Origin: Sphingobacteriales bacterium
Lineage (GTDB): Bacteria > Bacteroidota > Bacteroidia > Chitinophagales > CAIOSU01
NCBI GenBank assembly: GCA_027483645.1
Contig: JAIXUD010000017.1
Location: 124,001 to 188,000, forward strand
Length of the DNA stretch: 64,000 nt
Direction: 5' to 3'
The notes under the pieces: generated by a model
Database searches by the model: none
What the model saw: only the letters and a program-made list of their open reading frames with translations
Told to the model about the DNA's origin: nothing
Shown: piece by piece, positions 45,149 through 54,603 of the stretch
Layout: the number at the start of each line of letters is the position of its first letter
Position numbering within the stretch: position 1 is the first letter of the stretch
Position numbers and translations under genes: made by a program

Positions 45149-47119
45149 TTAACAGCTCCCCAAGCCTCTAAAATTGCGCCAAATCAACCTCGCATCCTTG
45201 TAGATGCTATAGTCTTTGGCGTAAAGCAGGTTGAGGCGGCCACGCGTGGCATCGTCAAGCGGTAAGGTGGGTTGTACATCGGCAGGGGTAAGTATGCTAG
45301 GTTTCACTTTAGGAAGGAAGTATTGCCCTTTTTGTTTGTTACCCACAGGTGCATAGCCCACCCAGCTTCGGTTGCCTAGTAGCACCCGCCACCAGTTGGC
45401 GATGAACTGACCGGGGTTGGCAATTAAAAAGGCACCAACTGGGTAAGTAACCAGCGTTGCCAAGCATACGCCCACATCCAGCAGGCGCTTGTTGCGGCGG
45501 TTCATAGGGGTGGCAATGGCCAGGTTGATGTCGATGGCATAAAGGTCACCGGCGGTGTTCTTGCTATTACTGCCAATAATGCTGGGGCTGTGCTCAGGCA
45601 ATATCTTGTAATTCAGTTCTGGCCCCATATTCACCATGGCATCAATGATGGATTTGATGGTAACATCGGCACTGCAAAAGATGAGCTCTTGTATATCGTA
45701 TAGCTTGCGGATGCCCTCTAGCTGGCTCACCGAGCCTAGGTAATGCTCTTGGTGGGCATCTGTCGCCAGCGGACTTACAAACCCGATGTAGCGGTTATCC
45801 ACCCCTGCTTGAGATAGCAACGAAAGCGCCCTATCCGCCTCGGCCTTGCTGCCTACAATGATGATGCGGGGCGTTTCTTGCTCGCGGAACATAAGCTTGC
45901 GGCCCGTAAGCCAACCCCAGCCGTAGCGCAAGGCCACCAGCATAAAGGTGGCATAGATGCCGCCGGCCAATATCATACCCCTGCTAAAGCGGTAGCTCTC
46001 ATCCAAAAAGGCATAAAAGGCCGCTATGAGTAAAGTGCCTATTACCACGCCCCGCACGGTGCGATAGGTGCGCAGCGGCATATCGTAACCCCCGCTGAAG
46101 TAGATGGCTATCAACCAAAACCCAATATAGATGGGCACTATCAGCTGCATATACTCCGGCGGGTAATACTCTAGCGAGCGTTTTACCTCGGTGCTCCACA
46201 GCTCTTTAATGACGTACATGCCGCCAAACAGCAGCCCCGCATCCATCACTGGCAGGCTGAAGTTCTTCACCACGGTGCTGAACAGCGCCAGTAGTGCCCG
46301 AATGTAGATGGCGGTATTGATTACCAGCGCATACAGCTTGGCTTGGCTGCCGCTAAAGTGCTTTTCCGCAAATATGGCCATAGCCTGATAGAAGATGCGC
46401 ACATAGTTGAGGCTGCCCTTCTTGGTGCTCTCGCCCTTGTAGTGTATGATGCGGGCATCGGGGTAATAGTAGTTCTTGTAGCCGCCGAGGATGACGCGGT
46501 AGCTGAGGTCGATGTCTTCCCCGTACATAAAGAAGGTCTCGTCGAGCCAGCCGATTTTGTCCAGCGTTTCGCGGCGCATAAACATGAAGGCGCCCGCCAG
46601 TACTTCAATCTCGTGGGTTTTATCATCATCCAAGTAGCCCAAATGGTACCGCCCAAACCGCTTGCTACGCGGGAATAGGCTGGCCAGTCCAAATATCTTA
46701 TAAAACGATACCGCCGGGGTAGGCAGCGAGCGCTTGCTCTCGGGTAGGAAATGGCCCTTGCCATCCACCATTTTTACCCCCAGCGCGCCTGCATCTGGGC
46801 GGGCATCCATAAAAGTCAGGCACTGTTTAAAGGTCTCCTCTTCCACCACCGTATCGGGGTTCAGTAGCAGCACATACTCGCCTTTGCTTATAGCTATGCC
46901 TTGGTTGTTGGCCTTGCTAAAGCCCGTATTCTCCTTATTGGCAATGAGTATAACCTCAGGGAATTTCTCGCGCACCAACTCCACCGAGCTATCGCTGCTG
47001 TTGTTGTCCACCACTATCACCTCCGCGTCAATGCCCTCCACCGCCTTGCGAACGCTATACAGCGCCTGCTCTAGGAAGTATTTTACGTTGTAGTTGACAA
47101 TGATAACGGATAGGCGCAT
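45149..47119 (-). CDS. GT2 glycosyltransferase fused to a degenerate sugar-phosphotransferase-like region
   Basis: 656 residues from ATG 47119 (MRLSVIIVNYNVKYFLEQAL); the longer frame adds 23 residues derived from the heptamer repeat. Residues 1-270 are a GT2 domain of the rhamnosyltransferase type (VVDNNSSDSSVEL, LLNPDTVVEEETF, FFMYGEDIDLSYRV). About 290-420 are four or five membrane segments. About 425-560 form a Rossmann-like CoA-binding-3 domain (RIIIVGSKAEADRALSLLSQ) as in polyprenyl glycosylphosphotransferases. The following part (NRRNKRLLDVGVCLATLV, NRSWVGYAP) keeps only the ends of the sugar transferase domain, without the catalytic middle. Confidence 0.82.
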   Translation of the reverse strand: MRLSVIIVNYNVKYFLEQALYSVRKAVEGIDAEVIVVDNNSSDSSVELVREKFPEVILIANKENTGFSKANNQGIAISKGEYVLLLNPDTVVEEETFKQCLTFMDARPDAGALGVKMVDGKGHFLPESKRSLPTPAVSFYKIFGLASLFPRSKRFGRYHLGYLDDDKTHEIEVLAGAFMFMRRETLDKIGWLDETFFMYGEDIDLSYRVILGGYKNYYYPDARIIHYKGESTKKGSLNYVRIFYQAMAIFAEKHFSGSQAKLYALVINTAIYIRALLALFSTVVKNFSLPVMDAGLLFGGMYVIKELWSTEVKRSLEYYPPEYMQLIVPIYIGFWLIAIYFSGGYDMPLRTYRTVRGVVIGTLLIAAFYAFLDESYRFSRGMILAGGIYATFMLVALRYGWGWLTGRKLMFREQETPRIIIVGSKAEADRALSLLSQAGVDNRYIGFVSPLATDAHQEHYLGSVSQLEGIRKLYDIQELIFCSADVTIKSIIDAMVNMGPELNYKILPEHSPSIIGSNSKNTAGDLYAIDINLAIATPMNRRNKRLLDVGVCLATLVTYPVGAFLIANPGQFIANWWRVLLGNRSWVGYAPVGNKQKGQYFLPKVKPSILTPADVQPTLPLDDATRGRLNLLYAKDYSIYKDARLIWRNFRGLGSC

Positions 47120-47167
47120 GTGGTGCGTGCTGCGTTGGGTTTGGGGTGGTAAAGTTAGGGATTTTTT

Positions 47168-47258
47168 GGTCGACGGTCGACGGTCCATGGCCTACGGAAA
47201 AATGGTTAGTAATTGCTTGTTGCCGTAACCGTGGACTGTCGACTGTGGACCATCGACC
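47168..47258. repeat. pair of opposed 7-nt periodic arrays
   Basis: 47168-47197 reads GGTCGAC, GGTCGAC, GGTCCAT, GGCCTAC, GG. 47231-47258 reads GTGGACT, GTCGACT, GTGGACC, ATCGACC, which on the other strand is GGTCGAT, GGTCCAC, AGTCGAC, AGTCCAC. The two therefore carry the same GGTCsAy heptamer in opposite orientation, about 33 bases apart. Not coding. Confidence 0.65.
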
Positions 47259-47511
47259 AACGAGTTATGTCGTCCACGAAATGAGTTTTGATAAGGCTTA
47301 GCGGTTGGTTGCTTTGGTGTAAACTTATTTCAGGACGGGTTAATCATTGCTACCAGCATATAGTCCTTACAGGACTTCTTAGATGTTTCGTACCGTACTG
47401 GTTCGATATCCGTTGCTGTTTGGTGTTTTTGGTAAATGCCAGCGGGCTTCAAGTAGCACCCGAAACTCACACGCATATGCATTTCTCCCCTTCCAGTTCA
47501 TAATATTTATG

Positions 47512-47519
47512 TAATTTTG
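47512..47519 (+). promoter_or_regulatory. -7 promoter box for the wza-wzc-wecA block
   Basis: TAATTTTG, an exact TAnnTTTG match, 16 bases before the ATG at 47535. With a start about 7 bases after the box, the leader would be only about 9 nt. This also argues against the in-frame TTG at 47517, which lies inside the box. Confidence 0.55.
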
Positions 47520-47534
47520 CCCAACAACCTTTGC

Positions 47535-48311
47535 ATGAGCACATTTCGTGTCTGTTTATTCTTAATTGTTATCTCCCTCATTGCCTCTTCTTGTCAGGTA
47601 CTGTTCCCTAATTATTTGTTGAGGGAGGACAGAAAGTTTACTTATACTGAGTTGGTTGACGATACTTCGGCAACGGCACAAGTCATTATGCCTGGCGACA
47701 TTATCAACTTTCAACTAGGTACTAGAGATGGCTATGGTTTTGTGGATGTAATAGAGCGGGTTGGAGTAAGTGGTGGCGGTGGCCAGCAGGGCCAAGCACC
47801 AGGTACCAACATCAACTATGTGGTACGTACCGATGGCATTGCCGATTTCCCTTTGATAGGCGAGCTAAACGTAACGGGCATGACCCGAATAGATCTGCAA
47901 GAGTTGCTGGAGGAAAAGTACTCCGTAATATACAACGACCCTTTTATAGTGCTAACCGTTACCAACAGGCGTGCATTTGTATTTATCGGGCGGGGCAATG
48001 CCAAGGTTATCAACCTACCTACCGAAAACACTACCTTAATAGAGGTTATTGCCCTAGCTGGCGGCCTCACCAACGACTCAAAAGCACGTAAGGTGCGTGT
48101 AATAAGGGGTGATTATGACCAGCCCATGATTAAAAAAGTAAACCTTTCCACTATATCGGGGCTAAGGGATGCTGATATGATCATACAACCTTACGACCTG
48201 ATTGTGGTAGAGCCTACCACCAAAATTGCACCAGAGCTACTTAGGGAGATTACCCCTGTTTTATCACTAGTAACCACCCTTATTACCATCATTTTGCTGG
48301 TAAGAAGATAA
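47535..48311 (+). CDS. polysaccharide export lipoprotein, Wza-like
   Basis: 258 residues from ATG 47535. SPII signal ending LIASSC, lipidated Cys at residue 20. Poly_export domain (MPGDIINFQLGTRDGYGF) and SLBB-type region (GELNVTGMTRIDLQELLEEK, AFVFIGRGNAKVINLP). The end carries a hydrophobic helix (LSLVTTLITIILLV), as in short Bacteroidota Wza proteins. Forms the outer-membrane export path. First gene of the block with wzc 13 bases on. Confidence 0.9.
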   Translation: MSTFRVCLFLIVISLIASSCQVLFPNYLLREDRKFTYTELVDDTSATAQVIMPGDIINFQLGTRDGYGFVDVIERVGVSGGGGQQGQAPGTNINYVVRTDGIADFPLIGELNVTGMTRIDLQELLEEKYSVIYNDPFIVLTVTNRRAFVFIGRGNAKVINLPTENTTLIEVIALAGGLTNDSKARKVRVIRGDYDQPMIKKVNLSTISGLRDADMIIQPYDLIVVEPTTKIAPELLREITPVLSLVTTLITIILLVRR

Positions 48312-48324
48312 AAGACCAAGATAG

Positions 48325-50745
48325 ATGCAGGGCCAGTCATCCATATTAAACGTACTACAAGGTGCCATTGGCAGCGATTTTAACCTTGGCCTGTTTCTAT
48401 CCATTGTTCGTAGGAGCGTCATCTGGGTTATTTTCTTATTTGCACTATCCATTGGCTTGGTGCTACTTTACCTGCGCTATACCCCACCTACCTACCAGGC
48501 CAACGCTACCCTGATGCTAAAGGCGGAAAAAACCGCCGATATATTGGGTTTCAACCAGTTGCTATCAGCCAATATTGACGACCTACTGCGCGAAATTGAA
48601 ATTGTAAAATCGAGCTTACTGCTCAACCGTGCCCTATCTCGTATGGAGTTGGATGTGAGCTACTATCTTGAAGGTCGATCAGGCTTCGTATCTACCGAAG
48701 TATACCAAGGCGCACCGTTTAGGGTGGAACTGAAGAAGGTAAACGACCCAGAAATATACAATATCGAAATACACATCAACTTTTTGGATGAGGGCAATTT
48801 CACCATCATTTATACTTACCAAAACCAGCAGCAGCAAGAAACCTTCCACTTTGGCGATTTTTTTGAAAGCCGTACGGGTGCTTTCGAAATGAAAATAAGC
48901 ATCAACCCAAACCTTAAGCAAAACTTTAAAGATTACTTAGGCAAACCATACTTCTTTACCATCAACGATAAAAAGATGCTGATGGACAAGATTGCCTCGC
49001 GTATTAATGTAGAGCCGCTTAGCACCACTACACAAACCCTGAGCATAAGCTACATAGACCAAAACAAGCCCAAGGCACAAGACATTGTTTCGGCGGTTAC
49101 CAATGAATTTATTATCTACAATGTAGAGCGCAAAATGGAAAGCGCTGTAAACATCCTAAAGTACATCGAAAACCAAATCGACACCTTCTCAATAGAGTTA
49201 GCGGATTATCAAGATTCTTTGAAGAAATTTAGGATGGAGAATGGTTTTATTGACCCCACCAGCACCATGGACCGGTTAGTGGACAAGATAGCCGTGCTGG
49301 AAGCTAGGCAGTATGAGCTAGAAGGGCTAACCAATAGCGCCGAGTGGTACTTTGAGTACTTGGAGAACCTGAAAGATTTAAATACCATTTCGCCATCGCT
49401 ATTCAACCAAGAAACCAGCGACCTGTATCAGTTTATCGAGGAGCTGAGAACACTAGAAGACGAGCGCAGCCGCTTGCTGCTAGATGTATCGGCCACGCAC
49501 CCAAAGGTGCTGATGCTTGACCGTAGGATGGACGAGATACGTAACTTTCTATACAACGAAATACAAAACCTGCTTACCAAACTGGAGTTTGATAAAGAGA
49601 ACGTTGACAAGCAGTACAACCGCTTTTTGGCCGAATTGCTGATAATGCCCGAGAAAGAAGCGGAATTTTTAAGGCTAGAGCGCCGCTACAAGCTTACCGA
49701 GGGTATATACCTTAATTTGCTGGATATGCAGGCCCAATATGCCATTGCCCGTGCAGGTATAGTAAGCGACTATATAATACTTGAAGGTGCCGCCACTACC
49801 GATGTGCCCACATCGCCAAAGAAATCAATTGTCTGGATTATTTCTTTATCCATTGCTACCATCCTCAGCATCCTTATCGTGGTGTTTAGGTACATGATGC
49901 ATACGACCATTACCTCTGTTGATGACATTAAACGCAGAACCAGCGCTATGATGTTAGGCATAGTGCCTACGGTGTATAGTGAGATACCAAGTACCTCAAT
50001 TGTGGTAAACCAGAACCCGAAATCGATAGTATCCGAAGCGTTGCGCTCGCTGAGGGCCAACATGCAGTTTATCTCTGCCGGAGACCAGCCTAAAACCATC
50101 GCCATTACCTCTACCATATCGGGTGAAGGAAAGACGTTTATCGCCATTAACCTGGGTGCTATTATTGCCTTCTTGAACAAAAAGGTGATTATAGTTGACT
50201 TGGATATGCGCCGCCCGCGGTTGAGCAAAATATTTAACGTAAGCAATGAAAAGGGGATGAGCACCATCCTCATTAACAAGCATAGCTTAGCCGATTGTGT
50301 GCACGATACCGAGATTGCCAACCTTAAGTTCATTACATCTGGCCCTATACCGCCAAACCCCGCCGAGCTGATATTGAGCGACCGGTTGAAAGAAGTAGTG
50401 GAAGAGCTGAAGAAAGAATACGACTTTGTACTGTTTGATACACCTCCGTTGGGCCTAGTAACCGATGGACTGGAAGTAATAAAAAATGCTGACTACCCTA
50501 TCTACATCTTTAGGGCCGATTACTCTGACAAGGCATTTATAACCAACCTCGATAAATTGATTGAGGAGAACAAAGTGGCGAATTTATCAGTAATTTTAAA
50601 TGACGTGGGCAGGGGAGTATCGGGCTACTACTACGGCTATGGTGGCTATGGCTACAGCTACGGTTATGGCTACGGCTTTGGCTACTATAGTGACGAAACC
50701 AAGCCACAGCGTTCATTCTTGAATAAAATATTCGGCAAAAAATGA
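48325..50745 (+). CDS. Wzc-like polysaccharide co-polymerase and tyrosine kinase
   Basis: 806 residues. Wzz-type N-terminus with a membrane segment at about 32-50 and a second at about 505-525 (IVWIISLSIATILSILIVVF), a long helical periplasmic part between, and a cytoplasmic BY-kinase domain. Walker A STISGEGKTF (about 597-606), Walker A' VIIVDLDMRRPR (about 619-630) and Walker B FVLFDTPP (about 700) are present. The C-terminal tail is a Tyr/Gly cluster (GYYYGYGGYGYSYGYGYGFG), the autophosphorylation site. Controls chain length and export with the Wza-like protein. Ends with a 4-nt overlap to the next gene. Confidence 0.95.
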   Translation: MQGQSSILNVLQGAIGSDFNLGLFLSIVRRSVIWVIFLFALSIGLVLLYLRYTPPTYQANATLMLKAEKTADILGFNQLLSANIDDLLREIEIVKSSLLLNRALSRMELDVSYYLEGRSGFVSTEVYQGAPFRVELKKVNDPEIYNIEIHINFLDEGNFTIIYTYQNQQQQETFHFGDFFESRTGAFEMKISINPNLKQNFKDYLGKPYFFTINDKKMLMDKIASRINVEPLSTTTQTLSISYIDQNKPKAQDIVSAVTNEFIIYNVERKMESAVNILKYIENQIDTFSIELADYQDSLKKFRMENGFIDPTSTMDRLVDKIAVLEARQYELEGLTNSAEWYFEYLENLKDLNTISPSLFNQETSDLYQFIEELRTLEDERSRLLLDVSATHPKVLMLDRRMDEIRNFLYNEIQNLLTKLEFDKENVDKQYNRFLAELLIMPEKEAEFLRLERRYKLTEGIYLNLLDMQAQYAIARAGIVSDYIILEGAATTDVPTSPKKSIVWIISLSIATILSILIVVFRYMMHTTITSVDDIKRRTSAMMLGIVPTVYSEIPSTSIVVNQNPKSIVSEALRSLRANMQFISAGDQPKTIAITSTISGEGKTFIAINLGAIIAFLNKKVIIVDLDMRRPRLSKIFNVSNEKGMSTILINKHSLADCVHDTEIANLKFITSGPIPPNPAELILSDRLKEVVEELKKEYDFVLFDTPPLGLVTDGLEVIKNADYPIYIFRADYSDKAFITNLDKLIEENKVANLSVILNDVGRGVSGYYYGYGGYGYSYGYGYGFGYYSDETKPQRSFLNKIFGKK

Positions 50746-51881
50746 TGGCAGACGAGCTGGGATACCAATATCTGTTCTATGGCATGTTTTTCATCATTGC
50801 CATCAGCTTCTCTATTCTTATCAACTTCCTTATACTGCGCTTTAGCAGCAACCTAGGCATGCGCGACCAAGGTGGCGGCCCTGGCCAAGTACGATGGGGC
50901 CTCGGCAGCAAGCCATCGTTGGGCGGCTTTTCGTTTTACATCATCTTTCTGGTATCGCTTTCGGTGCTCGGGGTGGTGGGTATTGGCGATGGGCCTTTCA
51001 ATAAGCAATTGATAGGGCTTATGGCCGCCAGTAGCTTAGGTTTCCTAATAGGGCTGGCCGATGATGCGTACAATACCAACCCGCTTATTAAGTTTATTGG
51101 GCAATTTACCTGCGCCAACCTATTGATACTTACCAGCTACGTGATACCGGTAACGGAGAGCATGGAGTTTAACTACATCTTCACTATCATTTGGATTATC
51201 GGTTTGATGAACTCCATCAACATGCTGGATAATATGGATGCCATTACTACCACGGTTTCCATCACTATATTGATGGGGGCTATGGTACTTACCCTGCTCA
51301 ACGGCGCCAACGACCCTGCATACATTGTTATCATCCTCGGTGTGGCCGGGGCATTGATAGGCTTCTTGTTCTTTAACTGGCATCCTTCGCGCATGTATAT
51401 GGGCGATACGGGCAGTCAGTTTCTCGGGGTGTTCTTGGCGGCCATCAGCATCTTGTTCTTCTGGAACATCCGCACGCCATACATCGGTATGTTCGATCTT
51501 AGGCAGTTCTTAATCCCCATGCTGCTATTCATTATACCGCTATGCGATACGGCCACGGTGGTAATACGCCGCCTTAGCCGTAGGCAATCGCCCTTTGTAG
51601 GCGGTAAAGACCATATAACCCACCACTTGGCTTACCTTGGCCTGCCCGATCATTGGGTAGCGGTAGTGCTGGGCAGCATCTCACTGGCCTCAGTATTTAT
51701 CGTTTGGTTTATCTTCCCTTATTACGAAAGCGACTGGAACATTGGCTACACCCTTATTGGCTTGGGCTATTTTGTAGCCGTATTCATCACCCTGCAGGTG
51801 CTTTATCAACTGGGCAAGCGCAAGCAAGCCGCCCGAGACAGGCTGCGCAGGATTAAAGCCGTGAAGACGGTGAAGGTGTGA
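50742..51881 (+). CDS. MraY/WecA-family undecaprenyl-phosphate sugar-1-phosphate transferase
   Basis: 379 residues with about ten membrane segments. NMLDNMDAITTTVSI (about 160-174) has the catalytic Asp pattern, and WHPSRMYMGDTGSQFLG (about 209-225) the second conserved loop. The family primes glycan synthesis by moving GlcNAc-1-P or similar onto undecaprenyl phosphate. Overlaps wzc by ATGA. MraY itself is unlikely since there is no dcw cluster. Confidence 0.92.
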   Translation: MMADELGYQYLFYGMFFIIAISFSILINFLILRFSSNLGMRDQGGGPGQVRWGLGSKPSLGGFSFYIIFLVSLSVLGVVGIGDGPFNKQLIGLMAASSLGFLIGLADDAYNTNPLIKFIGQFTCANLLILTSYVIPVTESMEFNYIFTIIWIIGLMNSINMLDNMDAITTTVSITILMGAMVLTLLNGANDPAYIVIILGVAGALIGFLFFNWHPSRMYMGDTGSQFLGVFLAAISILFFWNIRTPYIGMFDLRQFLIPMLLFIIPLCDTATVVIRRLSRRQSPFVGGKDHITHHLAYLGLPDHWVAVVLGSISLASVFIVWFIFPYYESDWNIGYTLIGLGYFVAVFITLQVLYQLGKRKQAARDRLRRIKAVKTVKV

Positions 51882-52348
51882 ACCCCGCTAAGCGGCGCTT
51901 AGTACTAAAGGAAACCCTTTGGGTTTTGCTGGGGTTGTTGCCTGCAATTGCATTCTTAATCTCTGAGCTTTATTCAAATTATTCCAACAACGTTAATCGT
52001 TCTATCTTTAGTAGCGACGGACTACAATTACATGATAGGTACTATGTCGTGAATATATGGTTGACGGTCCTCTTTATTAGTTCGCTTTCAATAGCTTTCA
52101 TTTACAGCATAAGGTTTTTCATAAACAAGGGACGAAATCAGCGTATTAATCTCATGACTTTAATTTTTTTGCTGGTTGCTGATTATCTCTTATATCGGTT
52201 TTATAGTTATTCCCAATTGTTGATAGAGCAAGGTTTCAATAATCAATTTGCTGTTTTTACCTATCTCTTAGGAACTGCCTTATCATTGACGTTGCTGGTA
52301 ATGATTGCTATAGGCTGGAGATGGAAAAAGAACAGTGAGAAAATTTGA
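51878..52348 (+). CDS. small membrane protein after the wecA-like gene
   Basis: 156 residues with four hydrophobic segments (about 11-31, 55-77, 91-110 and 124-147). The GTG start overlaps the previous stop (GTGA), which supports the frame and a common transcript. No family recognised. More AT-rich than the preceding gene. A role in the polysaccharide block is suggested by position only. Confidence 0.7.
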   Translation: MNPAKRRLVLKETLWVLLGLLPAIAFLISELYSNYSNNVNRSIFSSDGLQLHDRYYVVNIWLTVLFISSLSIAFIYSIRFFINKGRNQRINLMTLIFLLVADYLLYRFYSYSQLLIEQGFNNQFAVFTYLLGTALSLTLLVMIAIGWRWKKNSEKI

Positions 52349-52459
52349 CCTTTCTAACTTGAAAGTCAGCACAACTATTCCCGTTGCGCGTTAGTTATTC
52401 ATGCTTTTCAATACGGAAGGAAGTAGCTCAGCCTAATAAGACATCCGTTAAGCAGATTC

Positions 52460-52552
52460 CTACGCAGTAATCTTCCTCCACGGTTGGGCTTCCTCTAGCT
52501 GGTAGGAGATATCGAGCAATAGCTTTTCCTCACAGTGGTTTGCGCCGAGCAA
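52460..52552 (-). pseudogene. 3' remnant of an amidase gene
   Basis: The minus strand encodes the last 30 residues of an amidase, with EEKLLLDISYQLEEAQPWR identical to the end of the intact amidase at 54604 and 26 of 30 residues the same overall. The homology begins immediately behind the stop of the VWA gene (52557); upstream the frame meets a stop. Many third-position differences show that it is not a recent copy. Confidence 0.85.
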
Positions 52553-52556
52553 CTAA

Positions 52557-54467
52557 TCACTTCTTCGTTTCCGTTTCCACACGCTCTTTCCAGAGTTCAT
52601 CCGCAATTTCTACTAGCTCCACGAATTCTTCACGGTATCCGAAAGGGTCTTCGCCGAGGCTTTGCTCGGCCCAAGATGCGACCATTTCAAAATCCATGTT
52701 GCCTTTGTATGCCGAATCCCTTAGCAGCAGGCCAAAACCCACCACGGCACAAGCAAAGCGGAAGTTCTCCGATCGGGCATCCGCAACCTCGGCTGGTTGA
52801 AACGCTTGGGTAATGAGCTTGCTTTTGATACCCTTGGGCTCTTTGTATCGAAACTTGATAGTAAACCATTCGCCAGAAGCGCTGGCATCGGTAGCCACTC
52901 GTTTTTGGTATTTCAAATCATCCACGCCGTCTACACTTTCACTGGAACTGGCGGGGATAATCTCATAAAGTGCCGTTACCGAGTGGCCTGCGCCTATCTC
53001 GCCCGCATCCTTTTTGTCGTTATTGAAGTCCTCATCGTTCAACAACCGGGTTTCGTAGCCTATCAGGCGGTAACCCTTTACCAGCGCTGGGTTAAACTCC
53101 ACCTGTATCTTCACATCTTTGGCGATGGTAAACAGGGTGCTGCGCATATCCCGCACAAATATTTTGTGGGCCTCCGCTTCGCTATCCAAAAAGTAATATA
53201 CACCGTTACCCTTCTCGGCCAGCATGTTCATACGGCAATCCATTAGGTTGGCTTCTCCCACTCCAATTACCGATAGGAAAACCCCGCTTTCGCGCTCTTT
53301 TTCTATCAAACGTTGCAGGGCACCATCGCTACTCATGCCCACGTTAAAGTCGCCATCGGTAGCTAGTATTACCCGATTGTTGCCTTTGGTCATAAAGTGT
53401 TCCCGCGCCATTTTGTATGCCAGCATAATACCCGCCCCGCCCGCAGTAGAGCCGCCAGCCTGCAGGTTATCCAGCACATCGTATATCTCATCCTTTCGTG
53501 TGCCTGGCGTTGGCGGCAGGGCAAGGCCTTCGGCACCAGCGTAGGTTACTATGGTTACATAGTCTTGCGGGCGCAGGTTTTCTACCAACATCCGTAACCC
53601 TTCCACCACCAAATCCAATTTATCACTAGCGCTCATGGAGCCTGATACATCAATCAAGAAAACGAGGTTGGAAGCAGCCGCCGTATCCAGCTCTATCTGC
53701 TTACCTTGTATGCCTACCAGCACCAGTTGGTGGTCGGTGTTCCAAGGGCATTCACCTGCCTCCATACTGATGGAGAACGGCTGCCCGTCTGCCGGTTGCG
53801 GATAATTGTAGGCAAAGTAGTTAATCATTTCCTCCACGCGCACTGCGTCAGGCTCTGGCAACGTGCCTTGGTTCAGCTTCTTGCGCACATTGGTATACGA
53901 TGCCTTGTCCACATCAATAGATAGTGTTGAAAGTGGGGTTTTGGTGGGGTCTTTAAATCCGTTTTCCTCAATGTGTTGGTAGTTGGCCGTATTGGGGATG
54001 GGCTTGGGTGCTTTGTTGCGGCGCTTTCTGCGAGAAGTGCTAACATTATTTCTACTTATAATATTAACCCTCATTATCTCAACGCTCGAGTACGACTCAC
54101 TGAGTTTTTGACTGTACTTAGCACCAGCAACCGTAACTGCTTCAAGCCGAATGATCTCCGTACTGGCTGCATGGTTTAGCACCGTTTGTTTGCCTTCCGT
54201 TATGGTAACGGTAACGGTAGAATCATTGTAACCTACACAAGAAAACTTGATTTGATGCTTTCCCACGGGTAATGTAAGCAAATAGTTACCGTCAAAATCC
54301 GTAGAAGTACCTACTGTGGTTGACGGTACGGTTATAAATGCCATTACAAGAGGCTCGCCCGTTTTGGCATCCGTTACTACGCCTTTTAAGGTGCCAGTTT
54401 GCGCCCACGATGGGCAGCATAGCATCACAAGGGCGGTGATCATTATCGATTTTAGGAAAGTGTTCAT
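52557..54467 (-). CDS. VWA-domain protein with carboxypeptidase-like N-domain and DUF3520-type C-terminus
   Basis: 636 residues from ATG 54467 (MNTFLKSIMITALVMLCCPS, signal peptide ending SWAQ). About 25-105 form a CarboxypepD_reg-like beta domain (LKGVVTDAKTGEPLVMAFIT). About 160-265 match the VWA N-terminal region (TPLSTLSIDVDKASYTNVR). A VWA domain follows with MIDAS DVSGSMSA (about 270). The last 180 residues resemble DUF3520 of YfbK-like proteins (FKYQ-type end, ASWAEQSLGEDPFGYREEF). Secreted or envelope protein; partner unknown. Confidence 0.9.
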   Translation of the reverse strand: MNTFLKSIMITALVMLCCPSWAQTGTLKGVVTDAKTGEPLVMAFITVPSTTVGTSTDFDGNYLLTLPVGKHQIKFSCVGYNDSTVTVTITEGKQTVLNHAASTEIIRLEAVTVAGAKYSQKLSESYSSVEIMRVNIISRNNVSTSRRKRRNKAPKPIPNTANYQHIEENGFKDPTKTPLSTLSIDVDKASYTNVRKKLNQGTLPEPDAVRVEEMINYFAYNYPQPADGQPFSISMEAGECPWNTDHQLVLVGIQGKQIELDTAAASNLVFLIDVSGSMSASDKLDLVVEGLRMLVENLRPQDYVTIVTYAGAEGLALPPTPGTRKDEIYDVLDNLQAGGSTAGGAGIMLAYKMAREHFMTKGNNRVILATDGDFNVGMSSDGALQRLIEKERESGVFLSVIGVGEANLMDCRMNMLAEKGNGVYYFLDSEAEAHKIFVRDMRSTLFTIAKDVKIQVEFNPALVKGYRLIGYETRLLNDEDFNNDKKDAGEIGAGHSVTALYEIIPASSSESVDGVDDLKYQKRVATDASASGEWFTIKFRYKEPKGIKSKLITQAFQPAEVADARSENFRFACAVVGFGLLLRDSAYKGNMDFEMVASWAEQSLGEDPFGYREEFVELVEIADELWKERVETETKK

Positions 54468-54603
54468 AGCGACTGTGTTGGTTAGTATAACAATGAACAC
54501 TAACCTGTAACAGGGCTATGGGATTATGTGGTAGAAATGAAGCTGGATGCCGTATAAGGAGCAACCAGCTACAGCGAAGAGCAACAAAACTTTAATCCCA
54601 AGG

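Larger units (their letters stand above)
47120..47534. other. divergent intergenic region with heptamer arrays and a small palindrome
   Basis: 415 bases between the minus-strand GT2 fusion and the plus-strand wza-like gene. It holds the two opposed heptamer arrays (47168-47258), a hairpin AGTCCT/AGGACT at 47362-47376 inside a stretch that looks like a dispersed repeat, and the promoter box at 47512. A 71-codon frame at 47288-47503 has no recognisable protein character and is not called. Confidence 0.55.

Noticed and set aside
47288-47503. 71-codon frame in the wza upstream region
   Set aside because: Lies over repeat-like sequence, Cys/His-rich without any pattern, and overlaps neither a promoter nor an operon logic.
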